A stretch of DNA of 64,000 nucleotides from Flavobacterium sp. DG2-3 (GTDB lineage Bacteria; Bacteroidota; Bacteroidia; Flavobacteriales; Flavobacteriaceae), in NCBI RefSeq assembly GCF_030730925.1, contig NZ_JAVAMB010000004.1, positions 1-64,000 on the forward strand, given 5' to 3'. Below the pieces are notes generated by a model. That model worked only from the letters and a program-made list of their open reading frames with translations, was not told where the DNA came from and made no database searches. Positions 55,470-64,000 of this stretch are shown here, piece by piece (within the stretch, counting starts at the first letter, position 1; each line of letters opens with the position of its first letter). The translations under genes and the position numbers were made by a program.

Positions 55470-56345
55470 TTACTTTTGTAAAGTGTACGGATTGCTTGCT
55501 GCAGCTTTTTCTACACCAAAATCTTTTAGCAGAATGCCTTCATATTTTGTCCATTCTTCTGTAGTGTAAAGGGATTTCATTTCTTCTAAAAGCTTTTTAA
55601 AAGAAGCCATATCTTTCGTTTTTTCAAACTCTTTTCTTTTGCTTCTCAAAATATTAAAAACATGAGTATTTACACTTGAAGAACCGTAATCCTTATAAAG
55701 CTGCTGTGCATTTTTTAAATAAAAATCATCATACTGGCGCCCAATTCTTAATCCTGAAATTATTACAAAAGGAACTTCTGCCATTAATGAAGGCTGTGCT
55801 TTTAGGTAAGCATCAACGGTTTCAAAAGGAACATTTCTTTTGTTTGCCATATACGCCTGCACATAAAAATCAGGATAATCTTTTTCGTTAATTGTGGTGC
55901 TGTATTTTTTGAAATCTCCTTTTGCAGCCTGACTTTTTGCGTTTTGAAGCAAAGCCGTAAATTGCTCTACGTTTTGAAAACCGCCTGCAATATCAATTAC
56001 TTTTCCATCAGCATTCATAAATAAAAAAGTTGGAAATCCAGTTACGCCATATTTCATGCATAATTTTTTTCCGATTTCTTCTTTCAAAATATCCGATTTG
56101 AAAGTGACAAAATCTGCGTTTAAAAGCGCGGTCACTTTCGGGTCTGGAAATACCTCTTTGTCCATTTGTGCGCACGGCATACAACCTGTAAAATACAAAT
56201 CGACAAAAATTAATTTCTTCTCTGTAGCGGCTTGTTTTTTAGCGCTTTCCCAACCAGAATCTGGTGATTGTGTTTGTGCTTTTAAGGCAATAGAAGGACA
56301 GGCAAGCAGCAAAACTGCACTTGCGATTTTAAAAAAACGTTTCAT
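55470..56345 (-). CDS. Secreted thioredoxin-like protein
   Basis: 291 residues, signal peptide (KIASAVLLLACPSIALKAQ). Thioredoxin fold at about 40-150 with C55-M-P-C58 (YFTGCMPCAQMD) and the cis-Pro loop GVTGFPTFLF. A helical C-terminal half of unknown function follows. Periplasmic, second of two thiol-reductase-type proteins in this operon. Confidence 0.9.
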   Translation of the reverse strand: MKRFFKIASAVLLLACPSIALKAQTQSPDSGWESAKKQAATEKKLIFVDLYFTGCMPCAQMDKEVFPDPKVTALLNADFVTFKSDILKEEIGKKLCMKYGVTGFPTFLFMNADGKVIDIAGGFQNVEQFTALLQNAKSQAAKGDFKKYSTTINEKDYPDFYVQAYMANKRNVPFETVDAYLKAQPSLMAEVPFVIISGLRIGRQYDDFYLKNAQQLYKDYGSSSVNTHVFNILRSKRKEFEKTKDMASFKKLLEEMKSLYTTEEWTKYEGILLKDFGVEKAAASNPYTLQK

Positions 56346-56417
56346 AAAATGTGGTTTTTAGAAACCGAATGAAGAATGAGGTTTATTCTTCATTCGGTCT
56401 TGTTTATAGGTTTTTAA

Positions 56418-57911
56418 TTATCTGCGACGGTATGCAACATCAACAATTTTGCTTAAGCCACTGAATTTATCGGTTAATATCAAATCTCCATTTACGGGAG
56501 GAACAGTATACAATTCTAATGTGCCAGCTGTGCCATAACTTCCAAGCACTAACTTTTTGTCTGCGTTTCTGGCGTAACTATGAAAACCAATATAAGTCAC
56601 AGCTTCTGAACCTTTGTCTATCATCAATTTTGCCGACTGTGTACCGTGATCGTATTCGTAGACTTTATTTCCAGCAACGTAAAATAAATATCCAGAATCT
56701 GGGCTCACAGCAAACTGAGTTGCTTTATCAAAATCAGGGGCATTTAAAATTTCTTTATAATAATTCTGTACCAAAGTTTTTGTAAAACGAAGCAAATGGT
56801 ATTTTCCAGTTGCTAAATTCTTAAGAACTGCAAAATTTTCAATTCCGTTATAGCTAGAAGTTGTCATATAAACCAGATCAGAATTGGTATTATTCCAATC
56901 TAAAACAGTTGGACTCCCAACAAGCGGCGGCATTGTAGAACAGTTGCCTTTAGAATAATTAAACCTTACAAAACGGCGCGCATCTAGGTCAAAAAATACT
57001 GGTGCTCCAATAGAATAACCCGCATTTTCTGCAATAAAAGGCGCCGCATTAAATGTTTTGGTTTCGGTTTCTAAAATATTCTGCGGCAATCCGTATTTGA
57101 TATTAAAGACACGTAAATAGTAGTAAATATTTCCTTTAGAGTAAAGAAAATTTTCTCCTCCGCCTGGCGATTTCATAAAATCTATGCCAAAATTTGTTGG
57201 AAATGCTCCGCCTAAAGTTTCGTAAGCCAAATTTTGCGACTGTGCCCAGCCGAAAGAATCTGGATCTATACGCGCCGTACCATTTTCTGTAGTGGTAACA
57301 TATATACCATAAGCTGAAGTTGTTGATAAAGCATTACCTAAACAAGTAACTTCAACAGGTTTACCAGATAATTTTAGTGCAGAACCGGCAGCATCTAAAA
57401 CATCTGTAATGATACGCGGCTGCGGAATTGAAGGCAAAATAGAAATCATATCTAGACGCGCTTTTCCGTCTGCTTCACCAATTACTAGCCAGCCTTCATA
57501 GATCGAAGAGACTACATTTAGATCAAAAGATTTTCTTTTCCATGTTACTCCCGTGACATTATCTTTAATAAAATAATACACATCATAAGATCCTGGTGGC
57601 AATTTTAATATTCCATCAAAATTTTTGGTTGTTGCTATAATTGTTTTTGATTCTAACAAAAGTTTTGACGGATTTAGTGCTACCCACTCGTAAGTATAAC
57701 GTTCTGGGTTACTGCCGTCATCGATAGTGGCATTTAAATCTGGCGTAATTTTAAGATACTCTCCTGTATATACGGTGTAACTATCCTCAATTCCGGTAAC
57801 AGCAATTTCATTAATTTCTTTATAATCGTAATTCCCTTCGTCGTCTGTACAGCTATAACTTACAACCAGAAGCAGAGAAAGCAATAATTGAATTTTTATA
57901 TTTTTTAACAT
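56418..57911 (-). CDS. PKD-like family lipoprotein
   Basis: 497 residues with lipoprotein signal (LLLVVSYSCTDDEGNYDYKE). N-terminal PKD-like domain (EIAVTGIEDSYTVYTGEYLKITPDLNATI.....YEWVALNP, about 35-130) and a C-terminal propeller-like half. This protein type accompanies SusCD-DUF4843 sets in Bacteroidota and is thought to be a surface ligand-binding component. 72 bases precede the thioredoxin-like gene. Confidence 0.88.
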   Translation of the reverse strand: MLKNIKIQLLLSLLLVVSYSCTDDEGNYDYKEINEIAVTGIEDSYTVYTGEYLKITPDLNATIDDGSNPERYTYEWVALNPSKLLLESKTIIATTKNFDGILKLPPGSYDVYYFIKDNVTGVTWKRKSFDLNVVSSIYEGWLVIGEADGKARLDMISILPSIPQPRIITDVLDAAGSALKLSGKPVEVTCLGNALSTTSAYGIYVTTTENGTARIDPDSFGWAQSQNLAYETLGGAFPTNFGIDFMKSPGGGENFLYSKGNIYYYLRVFNIKYGLPQNILETETKTFNAAPFIAENAGYSIGAPVFFDLDARRFVRFNYSKGNCSTMPPLVGSPTVLDWNNTNSDLVYMTTSSYNGIENFAVLKNLATGKYHLLRFTKTLVQNYYKEILNAPDFDKATQFAVSPDSGYLFYVAGNKVYEYDHGTQSAKLMIDKGSEAVTYIGFHSYARNADKKLVLGSYGTAGTLELYTVPPVNGDLILTDKFSGLSKIVDVAYRRR

Positions 57912-57943
57912 GTTGTTCTATTTTTAGAATTAATGAATTGTCT

Positions 57944-58711
57944 TTATGGAAAAATCATTTCTTTCCCGTCCTCTTCATAAATAATATTTCCAGATGCTTT
58001 TTGATCTGCCAGATAACGCTTCATAAAGTTTTGATAATAGTTGATATCGGCAATTGCCAAACCTGGAGCTCCTAATTTCTGATTGAACATAGAAGGTTGC
58101 AAACCCATCAAATCACACATTAAAAAGAACTTTTTAGCCGTAAAAACTCCCAAATAAGGAACATACCAGCCAAGAGGCTGAGTCAGTTTATCGTCAAAAG
58201 ACAATTTGAAACTTATATAACTTAGTGTTTTTTGAGTGAGTACATTTGTAACCGTACTTTTCATATCGGTCTTAAACGATTCATTTTCCTCAAGATTCAA
58301 TACCAATAATTTTCCTTCTCGCTTCATGTCTTCTGTTCTTAACATGGTTACTGCAATTGTATCTACAGCTCTTCCGGCACGCATCACAATGTTATCAGGC
58401 AAAGTAAAGTGTGTTCCCAAAACTGCAGTACTCGAAGGATCAACTGTTAGTTTTATTTTTCGATCTACATCTGACACTTTTCCCTGAACTCTAACTGCAA
58501 GAAAATAAACATGTTCTTTTACCGTCGCAGGTTCTAAACTAAAACTATAACCAGTACTATCTATAAGCGGTCCATTGAATACTAACTCAAAAACAGAAGG
58601 CGAAAAATAAATACTGTCTGAACCTTGGTACGTTTCAATTTCTTCGCTATTACAAGATGTTACTGCCAAAAAGGCTAAAAAAGTGATGCCTAAAATCAAT
58701 ATTTTTTTCAT
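57944..58711 (-). CDS. DUF4843 lipoprotein
   Basis: 255 residues, lipoprotein signal (FLAVTSCNSEE) and the family start ETYQGSDSIYFSP, with the central IKLTVDPSSTAVLGTHFTLPD and C-terminal GWYVPYLGVFTAKKF. Surface-anchored companion of SusD; function unknown. 15 bases after susD. Confidence 0.9.
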   Translation of the reverse strand: MKKILILGITFLAFLAVTSCNSEEIETYQGSDSIYFSPSVFELVFNGPLIDSTGYSFSLEPATVKEHVYFLAVRVQGKVSDVDRKIKLTVDPSSTAVLGTHFTLPDNIVMRAGRAVDTIAVTMLRTEDMKREGKLLVLNLEENESFKTDMKSTVTNVLTQKTLSYISFKLSFDDKLTQPLGWYVPYLGVFTAKKFFLMCDLMGLQPSMFNQKLGAPGLAIADINYYQNFMKRYLADQKASGNIIYEEDGKEMIFP

Positions 58712-58726
58712 GTGTACTTTTTTAAA

Positions 58727-60181
58727 TTATTGAAAATTAATTTCAGAATCTGGTAACGGAACTACGTATTGCAATGCATTCATCGTAACGTTTCCAGAAG
58801 CTGCAGAACCATTTGGAATAGTCGTACTGTTTATTCTTTTATAATAAAAAAACAGCTGGCCTTCTCCTATAAATTCTTTTCTATACTCTTTAGTAATTTC
58901 TGTTGTTACGTTTGCAGTTGCCGCCAAATTGGACAGACCGCGATTAAAGCGAAGTGTATTTAAAAAAGTAATACTTTCTGCTGGAGATGGCGCTGCTTCG
59001 GCTGCAATAAGATACATTTCTGAAAGCTTAAACATCGGAATCTGAAAACGGAAAGGTTCTTCTAAATTTACTATGTCTGTAACATCTTCATATTTGTAGA
59101 ATGTTTTCTGCGTTTTTCCTCCAACAATCGGAATTTTCCAGCTTGGCAAGTTTCTGTAATCATTATCGTTCGATTCAAAAACGGCATTTATTCTGTTTAA
59201 TAGCGGCGCATAAATTTCATCGTCTGGCAAACTCGAATCGAATAAATTTTTCTGTTTATTGTATAATGTAAAGTCACTTAAAGCAAAGAACGTTTCAGGA
59301 GAAAAAGTTCGATCTGGAATAATTGAATGAGTTGCTTCCAAAAATGTAGTCCAACGAAATAAAGGACTTGCTTTAGTAAAATTGATCACTTCATTTGCCG
59401 TTGCATATGCACCAGTTTTGTCTCCAGAATATAAAAGCACTCGCGCTTTAAGGCATTTTACTGCTAAATAATTCAGACGATTTCCTCTGTTGTAAGAATA
59501 ATATGGATTTGCATCAAAATCTGAATTTCCATTATATTTCCCTACGGTAACAACAGGGTCTTTTGCTAGTAAAACCAAGGCTGCATCAAGATCTGCGAGA
59601 ATTTTTGACATCGCATCTTTTGCTGAAATCAAAGGCTGATTCACGGTAACTGCTGCATCGTAATACGGAATCGCAGGAAGTGATGCATCTACTTTATAAA
59701 TTGGCCCGTACAAACGAAGCATATCAAAATGAAGCATAGCTCTTATGGCAATTGCCTCCCCTGTTAAAAGATCCGCTTTTTCTTGAGAAACAACTCCAGA
59801 ATGCTCTTTCATGCTTTCTAGAAATTTATTTACATACAAAATAGTTGTAAATGCTTTTTCCCAAACGTTTGAAAAAACCGCTTTAGGATTTGCTTCTGTG
59901 TAAGCATAGGTTCCCATTTCATATTTGTCATGATTACCTCCCGTATTGTACTGCTGTCCTAAAATTTCGACAGCATCCATAGTCAGCTGCTGCCCGTATA
60001 AATTATTTGAAGAAAGACTCATATAGAGTCCGTTGTGCACATTTTGCACTCCGGCTTCATTTTCAAATATCTGATTTTCTAAAATTTTATCCTGAGGCAC
60101 TACATCCAGAAAGTCGCTGCAGCTGGTAGCTGAAAAGGCAATCAGAAAACATAATGCTATTTTATTTAAATACTGATTCAT
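58727..60181 (-). CDS. susD: SusD/RagB-family lipoprotein
   Basis: 484 residues with lipoprotein signal (FLIAFSATSCSDFLDVVPQDK). SusD helices (LTGEAIAIRAMLHFDMLRLYGP, ILADLDAALVLL) and C-terminal TPR-like FKLSEMYLIAAEA. It is RagB-like in size. Binds cargo for the SusC encoded 10 bases upstream. Confidence 0.96.
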   Translation of the reverse strand: MNQYLNKIALCFLIAFSATSCSDFLDVVPQDKILENQIFENEAGVQNVHNGLYMSLSSNNLYGQQLTMDAVEILGQQYNTGGNHDKYEMGTYAYTEANPKAVFSNVWEKAFTTILYVNKFLESMKEHSGVVSQEKADLLTGEAIAIRAMLHFDMLRLYGPIYKVDASLPAIPYYDAAVTVNQPLISAKDAMSKILADLDAALVLLAKDPVVTVGKYNGNSDFDANPYYSYNRGNRLNYLAVKCLKARVLLYSGDKTGAYATANEVINFTKASPLFRWTTFLEATHSIIPDRTFSPETFFALSDFTLYNKQKNLFDSSLPDDEIYAPLLNRINAVFESNDNDYRNLPSWKIPIVGGKTQKTFYKYEDVTDIVNLEEPFRFQIPMFKLSEMYLIAAEAAPSPAESITFLNTLRFNRGLSNLAATANVTTEITKEYRKEFIGEGQLFFYYKRINSTTIPNGSAASGNVTMNALQYVVPLPDSEINFQ

Positions 60182-60191
60182 AATTATGGTA

Positions 60192-63100
60192 TTAAAATGA
60201 TACGTTTATACTTAGCGAATAAATTCTTGAGAACGGATAGGTAATTCCGCGCTCGGCTTTTATAGAAGAAATTCTAAAAAATTCATTCGCATAAGCGTTA
60301 AATCCTAAACCTGCCAAACCAGATTTTTGAAGCCATTTTCTATTGGTCACACGATATCCAAAACGCATTGATTCTCCAGAGATATAATCATCTTTCTGAA
60401 TAAATCGAGAAGATATTGGAGTTTGATTGGTTAAACTAATCGCTTTAAATTGAGCAATCTGTCCAGGAGTTGTCCAACGATCTGTAAAGGCTCTCGCATC
60501 TTGATTTTCAAAAATATTATTTATGCTGATGTTTTCTACTTTATCATACAAAGCTGTATTGAATCGGTCTGCACCAAAACTGTAACGGATGAAAACACCT
60601 AAACTGAAGTTCTTGTAGTTTACATTTGTTGAGAATACTCCAGTAGCAATTTCTCTAGAATTTCCCATTACAACTTCATCTTTTTTATCTAAGATGAATG
60701 TCTTCTCTCCATTTTTCTTTAAGAAAATTTCTTTTCCAGTTCCAGGGTCAATTCCTAAAGATGGAACAGCCCATAAGTCGTTTGAACTCGCTCCATCATA
60801 ATATCTTGTTAGGCTCGTTGTTTTTTTAGCGGCCTCGTTTAAAGATGCCAGTGCGTTATTAAAACCTCCTAATTCGTTTTCATTTGTTGTAGCAGTTAAA
60901 CCAACTGACCAAATAATATTTTCTTTATAATTATTGATAATATTATAATTTCCTTTTAGCTCTAAACCTCTTGTGGTGATATGACCTACATTTAGCGGAT
61001 AGGTATTTACTCCTGTAGAAGCGGCAAGATCTATCGGAACAATTTGTGGCGTAGTTACTCGGCGATAAGCTCCTAATGTAAGGGTAAGCCTATTTCTATA
61101 CATCGCTAAATCTAAACCTACCGATAAATCTTTTGTTTTTTGAGGTTCTAAATCGGCATTTGCTAATTGCGAAATATTTAAACCTGCTCCAAAAATATTA
61201 GTATTTGGATCGTATGTGTAAACATCATGTGAGGCGTAACCCACTAAATTCTGGTTTCCTGTCTGACCATAATTGGCACGAATTTTAAAGATATTAACGA
61301 TATCCTCATCCATTTTAAACTCGTGATTTAAGTTCCATCCTATTCCAATTCCATAATATGGGGAATATTTTTTATTGGTTCCAAAGTTTGTTGCTCCAGA
61401 AATGGTTTGCGTTAAATCAAGCAAATATCTTTTGTCGTACGCATAGTTGATCTGGTTGGTCAAATCTATACTTCTAACCATATCATTGTAAACTTCTGGT
61501 TTAGAATTCAACTGAAATCCGAAAGCAAACGAAGGATTACCGGGAACTCCTAAAGGAAATCCTCTCAAAATAGAACCATACGATGTATTTTTTGTTTCGT
61601 ATGCAGAAGCTCTAATGGTATAGTTTAAAGAATGTACACCGGCAAACACATTAGAATAAGTCCCTCCAATGTTCGCATTCCATTTATTGGTTAAATAATC
61701 TATTCTTTCATAGCTTCCTTTTTCAGTTGGAAGATTGGTAATATATCTCGTATCATCTGGCGAGATAAATGTCGTTGCTGTATTGTCTAATCTCGAAACA
61801 GATAAGGCTGCTGTAGTTCTAATATGCGAATTGATGTCATAATTTATGGCAAAGTTATTCGTAAAATTAAAATCAACATCTTTGTCATAACTGTTCAAAA
61901 ACACATTGTAAAGCGGATTTGCAGGCTGGTTTAAAGTACGTTGATTAGCAGGAATTGGAAGTGAGCTTCCGTCCAAATATCTTGTTGGCACACCATTTTC
62001 GTTGTATTTTGGATAATACGGACTTGCTTTTGCCCAAATAGAAAAATCGCCATACGGAGAAATCTGATTGTTTCCTCCAGAAATAAAGAAGTTATTATTA
62101 AAACTTACTTTATTTTTTCTGTAGGTTAAATTGGCATTATATCCCCATGTATTATGCTCTGTACCCTTCATAGTTCCAGAAACCGTTTTGTAATTTCCGG
62201 CAAGGTTAAATCGAAACTCATCAGATCCTCCACCTACTGTTAAACTGTGTCCCGAAGTGATTCCCATCTGGATAGGTTCGTTCAGCCAATACGTATTAAC
62301 ACCGCGGCGCACTGCAGCCAGACGATCATTGTAAACCTGCTCGTATTTTATTGGTGTTTCATAAGAAGAATAACGAGATGGCGTGTAAGCTCCAGAAAGT
62401 CTTTCGAATTCTAATTTCTGCTCGGCATTCATTAAATTATAAACACTTAAATCTGCCAATTCGTAAGATGAATTATACACATAAGAAACCTGTAATTTTC
62501 CAGGAAGCGGTTTATTGGTTTCAATAACGACAACTCCATTTGCAGAACGAGAACCGTATAATGCAGTTGAAGCAGCATCCTTCAATAAAGTAATGCTCGC
62601 AATTCTATTAATATCTAAATCGACCACCTGCTGTAAAGTAGTCGGAAATCCGTCCAAAATAAATAACGGCTGATTTGGATCTTCCTTAAACTGGTCATTT
62701 ACCTGATTTACAGATAAACTAGTTTGTCCTCTCACCTCAATTACAGGCAGTACATTTGGGTTTGAACCTGCAATATTATTATTTAAAACGATAAATGAAG
62801 GATCTAAAGTTTTTAAAGCCTGCACTACGTTTTGAGTAGAAACCTGTCTTAATTCCTCTCCTTTATAAATTGAAACTGCACCTGTAATTAATTCTTTTTT
62901 ACGAACTGTAACCCCAGTATTTACGACAACACTAGACAATTCATTTCTTTCCTCAAGCAGTTTTACGTTAATTACCTTTCTTTTATTTACTTGAATAATT
63001 TGTGCCTTGTGGCCAATGTAAGTAAATAAAATCTGCCCGTCTTCGGGAGCCATAATCGTAAATTTTCCGTCAAAATCAGTTTGCGCACTGGCATTTGTCC

Positions 63101-63575
63101 CCTTCACTTTAATATTTACTCCAGGTATCGGTTCGCCTTTTTCGTTGGTCACCGTACCTTTAATTTCAATATCTTTTGCTTCAATGATATAAACCTTCTC
63201 TAGTTTTCGGTTTTCTTTGATAACAATGGTATTACCGTTTGCGAAACTAAAGCCAAAATCATTACCCGTAAAAGTGGCAGCCAGTAAATCATTTACTTTA
63301 ATTTTTCCTTTTTTTAAATGTACTTTAGGCAATTTTTTAAATGAATCTTCCTGATAAATAAAAGTATAGTTGGTCTGTTTCTTTATGATGTCAAAAACTT
63401 CGTCAACAGATACTGTTTTATCAGCTGTAATTACAACTTTCGTGTTTTGTGAAAATAGATTTACGGGAGAAAAACCAAAAATTGTAGTACAAAACAAGAA
63501 GATAAAAGTTCTCATAATGTTAATAATTAGCCGCATTCTAAAATAGAAATAGGCACTGGTTAATTTAAATTTCAT
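60192..63575 (-). CDS. susC: STN-type SusC outer-membrane transporter
   Basis: 1127 residues. Signal region (MRTFIFLFCTTIFGFSPVNLFSQ), STN (secretin/TonB short N-terminal) domain at about 48-125 (VSVDEVFDIIKKQTNYTFIYQED), carboxypeptidase-like domain (IKGTVTNEKGEPIPGVNIKVKG), plug (IEVRGQTSL, PLFILDGFPT, LKDAASTALYGSRSANGVVVIET) and barrel. The STN domain signals through the FecR anti-sigma factor encoded just upstream, so transport and induction are coupled. RagA-like; cargo inferred to be polypeptides from the proteases encoded downstream. Confidence 0.96.
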   Translation of the reverse strand: MKFKLTSAYFYFRMRLIINIMRTFIFLFCTTIFGFSPVNLFSQNTKVVITADKTVSVDEVFDIIKKQTNYTFIYQEDSFKKLPKVHLKKGKIKVNDLLAATFTGNDFGFSFANGNTIVIKENRKLEKVYIIEAKDIEIKGTVTNEKGEPIPGVNIKVKGTNASAQTDFDGKFTIMAPEDGQILFTYIGHKAQIIQVNKRKVINVKLLEERNELSSVVVNTGVTVRKKELITGAVSIYKGEELRQVSTQNVVQALKTLDPSFIVLNNNIAGSNPNVLPVIEVRGQTSLSVNQVNDQFKEDPNQPLFILDGFPTTLQQVVDLDINRIASITLLKDAASTALYGSRSANGVVVIETNKPLPGKLQVSYVYNSSYELADLSVYNLMNAEQKLEFERLSGAYTPSRYSSYETPIKYEQVYNDRLAAVRRGVNTYWLNEPIQMGITSGHSLTVGGGSDEFRFNLAGNYKTVSGTMKGTEHNTWGYNANLTYRKNKVSFNNNFFISGGNNQISPYGDFSIWAKASPYYPKYNENGVPTRYLDGSSLPIPANQRTLNQPANPLYNVFLNSYDKDVDFNFTNNFAINYDINSHIRTTAALSVSRLDNTATTFISPDDTRYITNLPTEKGSYERIDYLTNKWNANIGGTYSNVFAGVHSLNYTIRASAYETKNTSYGSILRGFPLGVPGNPSFAFGFQLNSKPEVYNDMVRSIDLTNQINYAYDKRYLLDLTQTISGATNFGTNKKYSPYYGIGIGWNLNHEFKMDEDIVNIFKIRANYGQTGNQNLVGYASHDVYTYDPNTNIFGAGLNISQLANADLEPQKTKDLSVGLDLAMYRNRLTLTLGAYRRVTTPQIVPIDLAASTGVNTYPLNVGHITTRGLELKGNYNIINNYKENIIWSVGLTATTNENELGGFNNALASLNEAAKKTTSLTRYYDGASSNDLWAVPSLGIDPGTGKEIFLKKNGEKTFILDKKDEVVMGNSREIATGVFSTNVNYKNFSLGVFIRYSFGADRFNTALYDKVENISINNIFENQDARAFTDRWTTPGQIAQFKAISLTNQTPISSRFIQKDDYISGESMRFGYRVTNRKWLQKSGLAGLGFNAYANEFFRISSIKAERGITYPFSRIYSLSINVSF

Positions 63576-63634
63576 AAATTTACATGTTAATTGGTTGGTT
63601 GGTTGTTAAAACTGATTAATGGATTAATACACAG

Positions 63635-63682
63635 AAAGGGATAAAGCGCAGTACGGTGAGAGGTCTAAACTTTAATCCCTTT
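63635..63682. promoter_or_regulatory. Hairpin between fecR and susC
   Basis: AAAGGGATAAAG (63635-63646) pairs with CTTTAATCCCTTT (63670-63682, one bulge), loop 23. No T-run on the minus strand, so it is not a standard terminator; it may set the ratio of fecR to susC message. Confidence 0.55.
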
Positions 63683-63687
63683 TCTTT

Positions 63688-64000
63688 TTATTTGATTATA
63701 ATCTTATTGTCTTTTTTCTCATAGGCATTAATAAAATTAATATTCTTGATCGTGGTTAATATATCTTCTAGTTTCTGATTCTTATTTAAAACCCCGTTAA
63801 ACTTAACATTGCCAAGCGCAGGATCTGCAAACACAATATCTACATCGTACCATCTTGACAATACTTTTGCAATATCTTTTAGAGGCATTCCTTTAAAAAC
63901 AAACAATCCTTTTCTCCAAGAAATTTCATTATAAACATCTACTTCAGAAACGGTTATATTTCCGTTATACTCCGTTATTTTAGACTGTTCGTTTGGTGTT
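63688..64000 (-). CDS. FecR-family anti-sigma factor, C-terminal part
   Basis: The reading frame is open to the edge of the window, so this is the C-terminal 103 residues of a longer protein. The visible part is the FecR C-terminal/DUF4974 domain: ISWRKGLFVFKGMPLKDIAK then VLSRWYDVDIVFADP and EDILTTIKNINFINAYEK. FecR spans the inner membrane and relays the STN-SusC signal to an ECF sigma factor, which should be encoded just beyond the window. Confidence 0.9.
   Translation of the reverse strand, partial: TPNEQSKITEYNGNITVSEVDVYNEISWRKGLFVFKGMPLKDIAKVLSRWYDVDIVFADPALGNVKFNGVLNKNQKLEDILTTIKNINFINAYEKKDNKIIIK

Overview
The window looks like a piece of a Flavobacteriaceae (Bacteroidota) chromosome, most likely Flavobacterium or a close relative. 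It is AT-rich, has two SusC/SusD pairs, many SPI/SPII signal peptides, promoters of the Bacteroidota type (TAnnTTTG at -7) with little Shine-Dalgarno sequence, and several families of short palindromic or text-like intergenic repeats. I saw no tRNA, rRNA, CRISPR array, transposase or phage gene.

Region 1 (204-27092) reads as one peptidoglycan-sugar salvage locus arranged as a divergon around a DeoR-type repressor (12220-12969). To the right: SusC, SusD, an exo-N-acetylmuramidase NamZ, the MurNAc-6-phosphate etherase MurQ, a sodium:solute symporter, a NagZ (GH3) beta-N-acetylglucosaminidase fused to an AmiE-like serine hydrolase, and a NagX-like membrane protein. To the left: a FAD/Fe-S D-2-hydroxyacid (probably D-lactate) dehydrogenase, a secreted esterase, a phosphoesterase/beta-propeller fusion, a DigH/YngK-like glycosidase, a GH20 hexosaminidase and a second AmiE-like hydrolase. 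MurQ would release D-lactate and GlcNAc-6-P; the dehydrogenase could burn the lactate, and NagA (39561-40682) deacetylates the GlcNAc-6-P. The susC and dehydrogenase promoters carry the same three-site operator layout at the same distance from the -7 element, so both arms are probably controlled together. No MurNAc kinase is visible.

Region 2 (27093-41427) is mixed: a MocR-like regulator whose PLP lysine is replaced by arginine, a small membrane protein, LigD and Ku (bacterial end joining), a YkuD_2-type L,D-transpeptidase-like protein, the methionine importer metN-metI-metQ preceded by an unannotated 31-codon leader ORF (with adjacent Met-Met-Cys-Cys codons) and an intrinsic terminator, a metzincin lipoprotein with a propeller lipoprotein, NagA, and a probably frameshifted YwqK-like remnant.

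Region 3 (41428-47563) holds an ABC/HlyD/TolC export operon with a degenerate ATPase, an unrecognised 134-residue protein, a DUF1810 protein and a field of palindromic repeats.

Region 4 (47564-64000) contains DsbD and then a tight operon read leftwards: FecR (runs off the window), STN-type SusC, SusD, DUF4843 lipoprotein, PKD-like lipoprotein, thioredoxin-like protein, retropepsin-like protease, TlpA-like protein and M16 peptidase. I infer a polypeptide-capture system that combines outer-membrane import, disulfide reduction and proteolysis under cell-surface signalling control.
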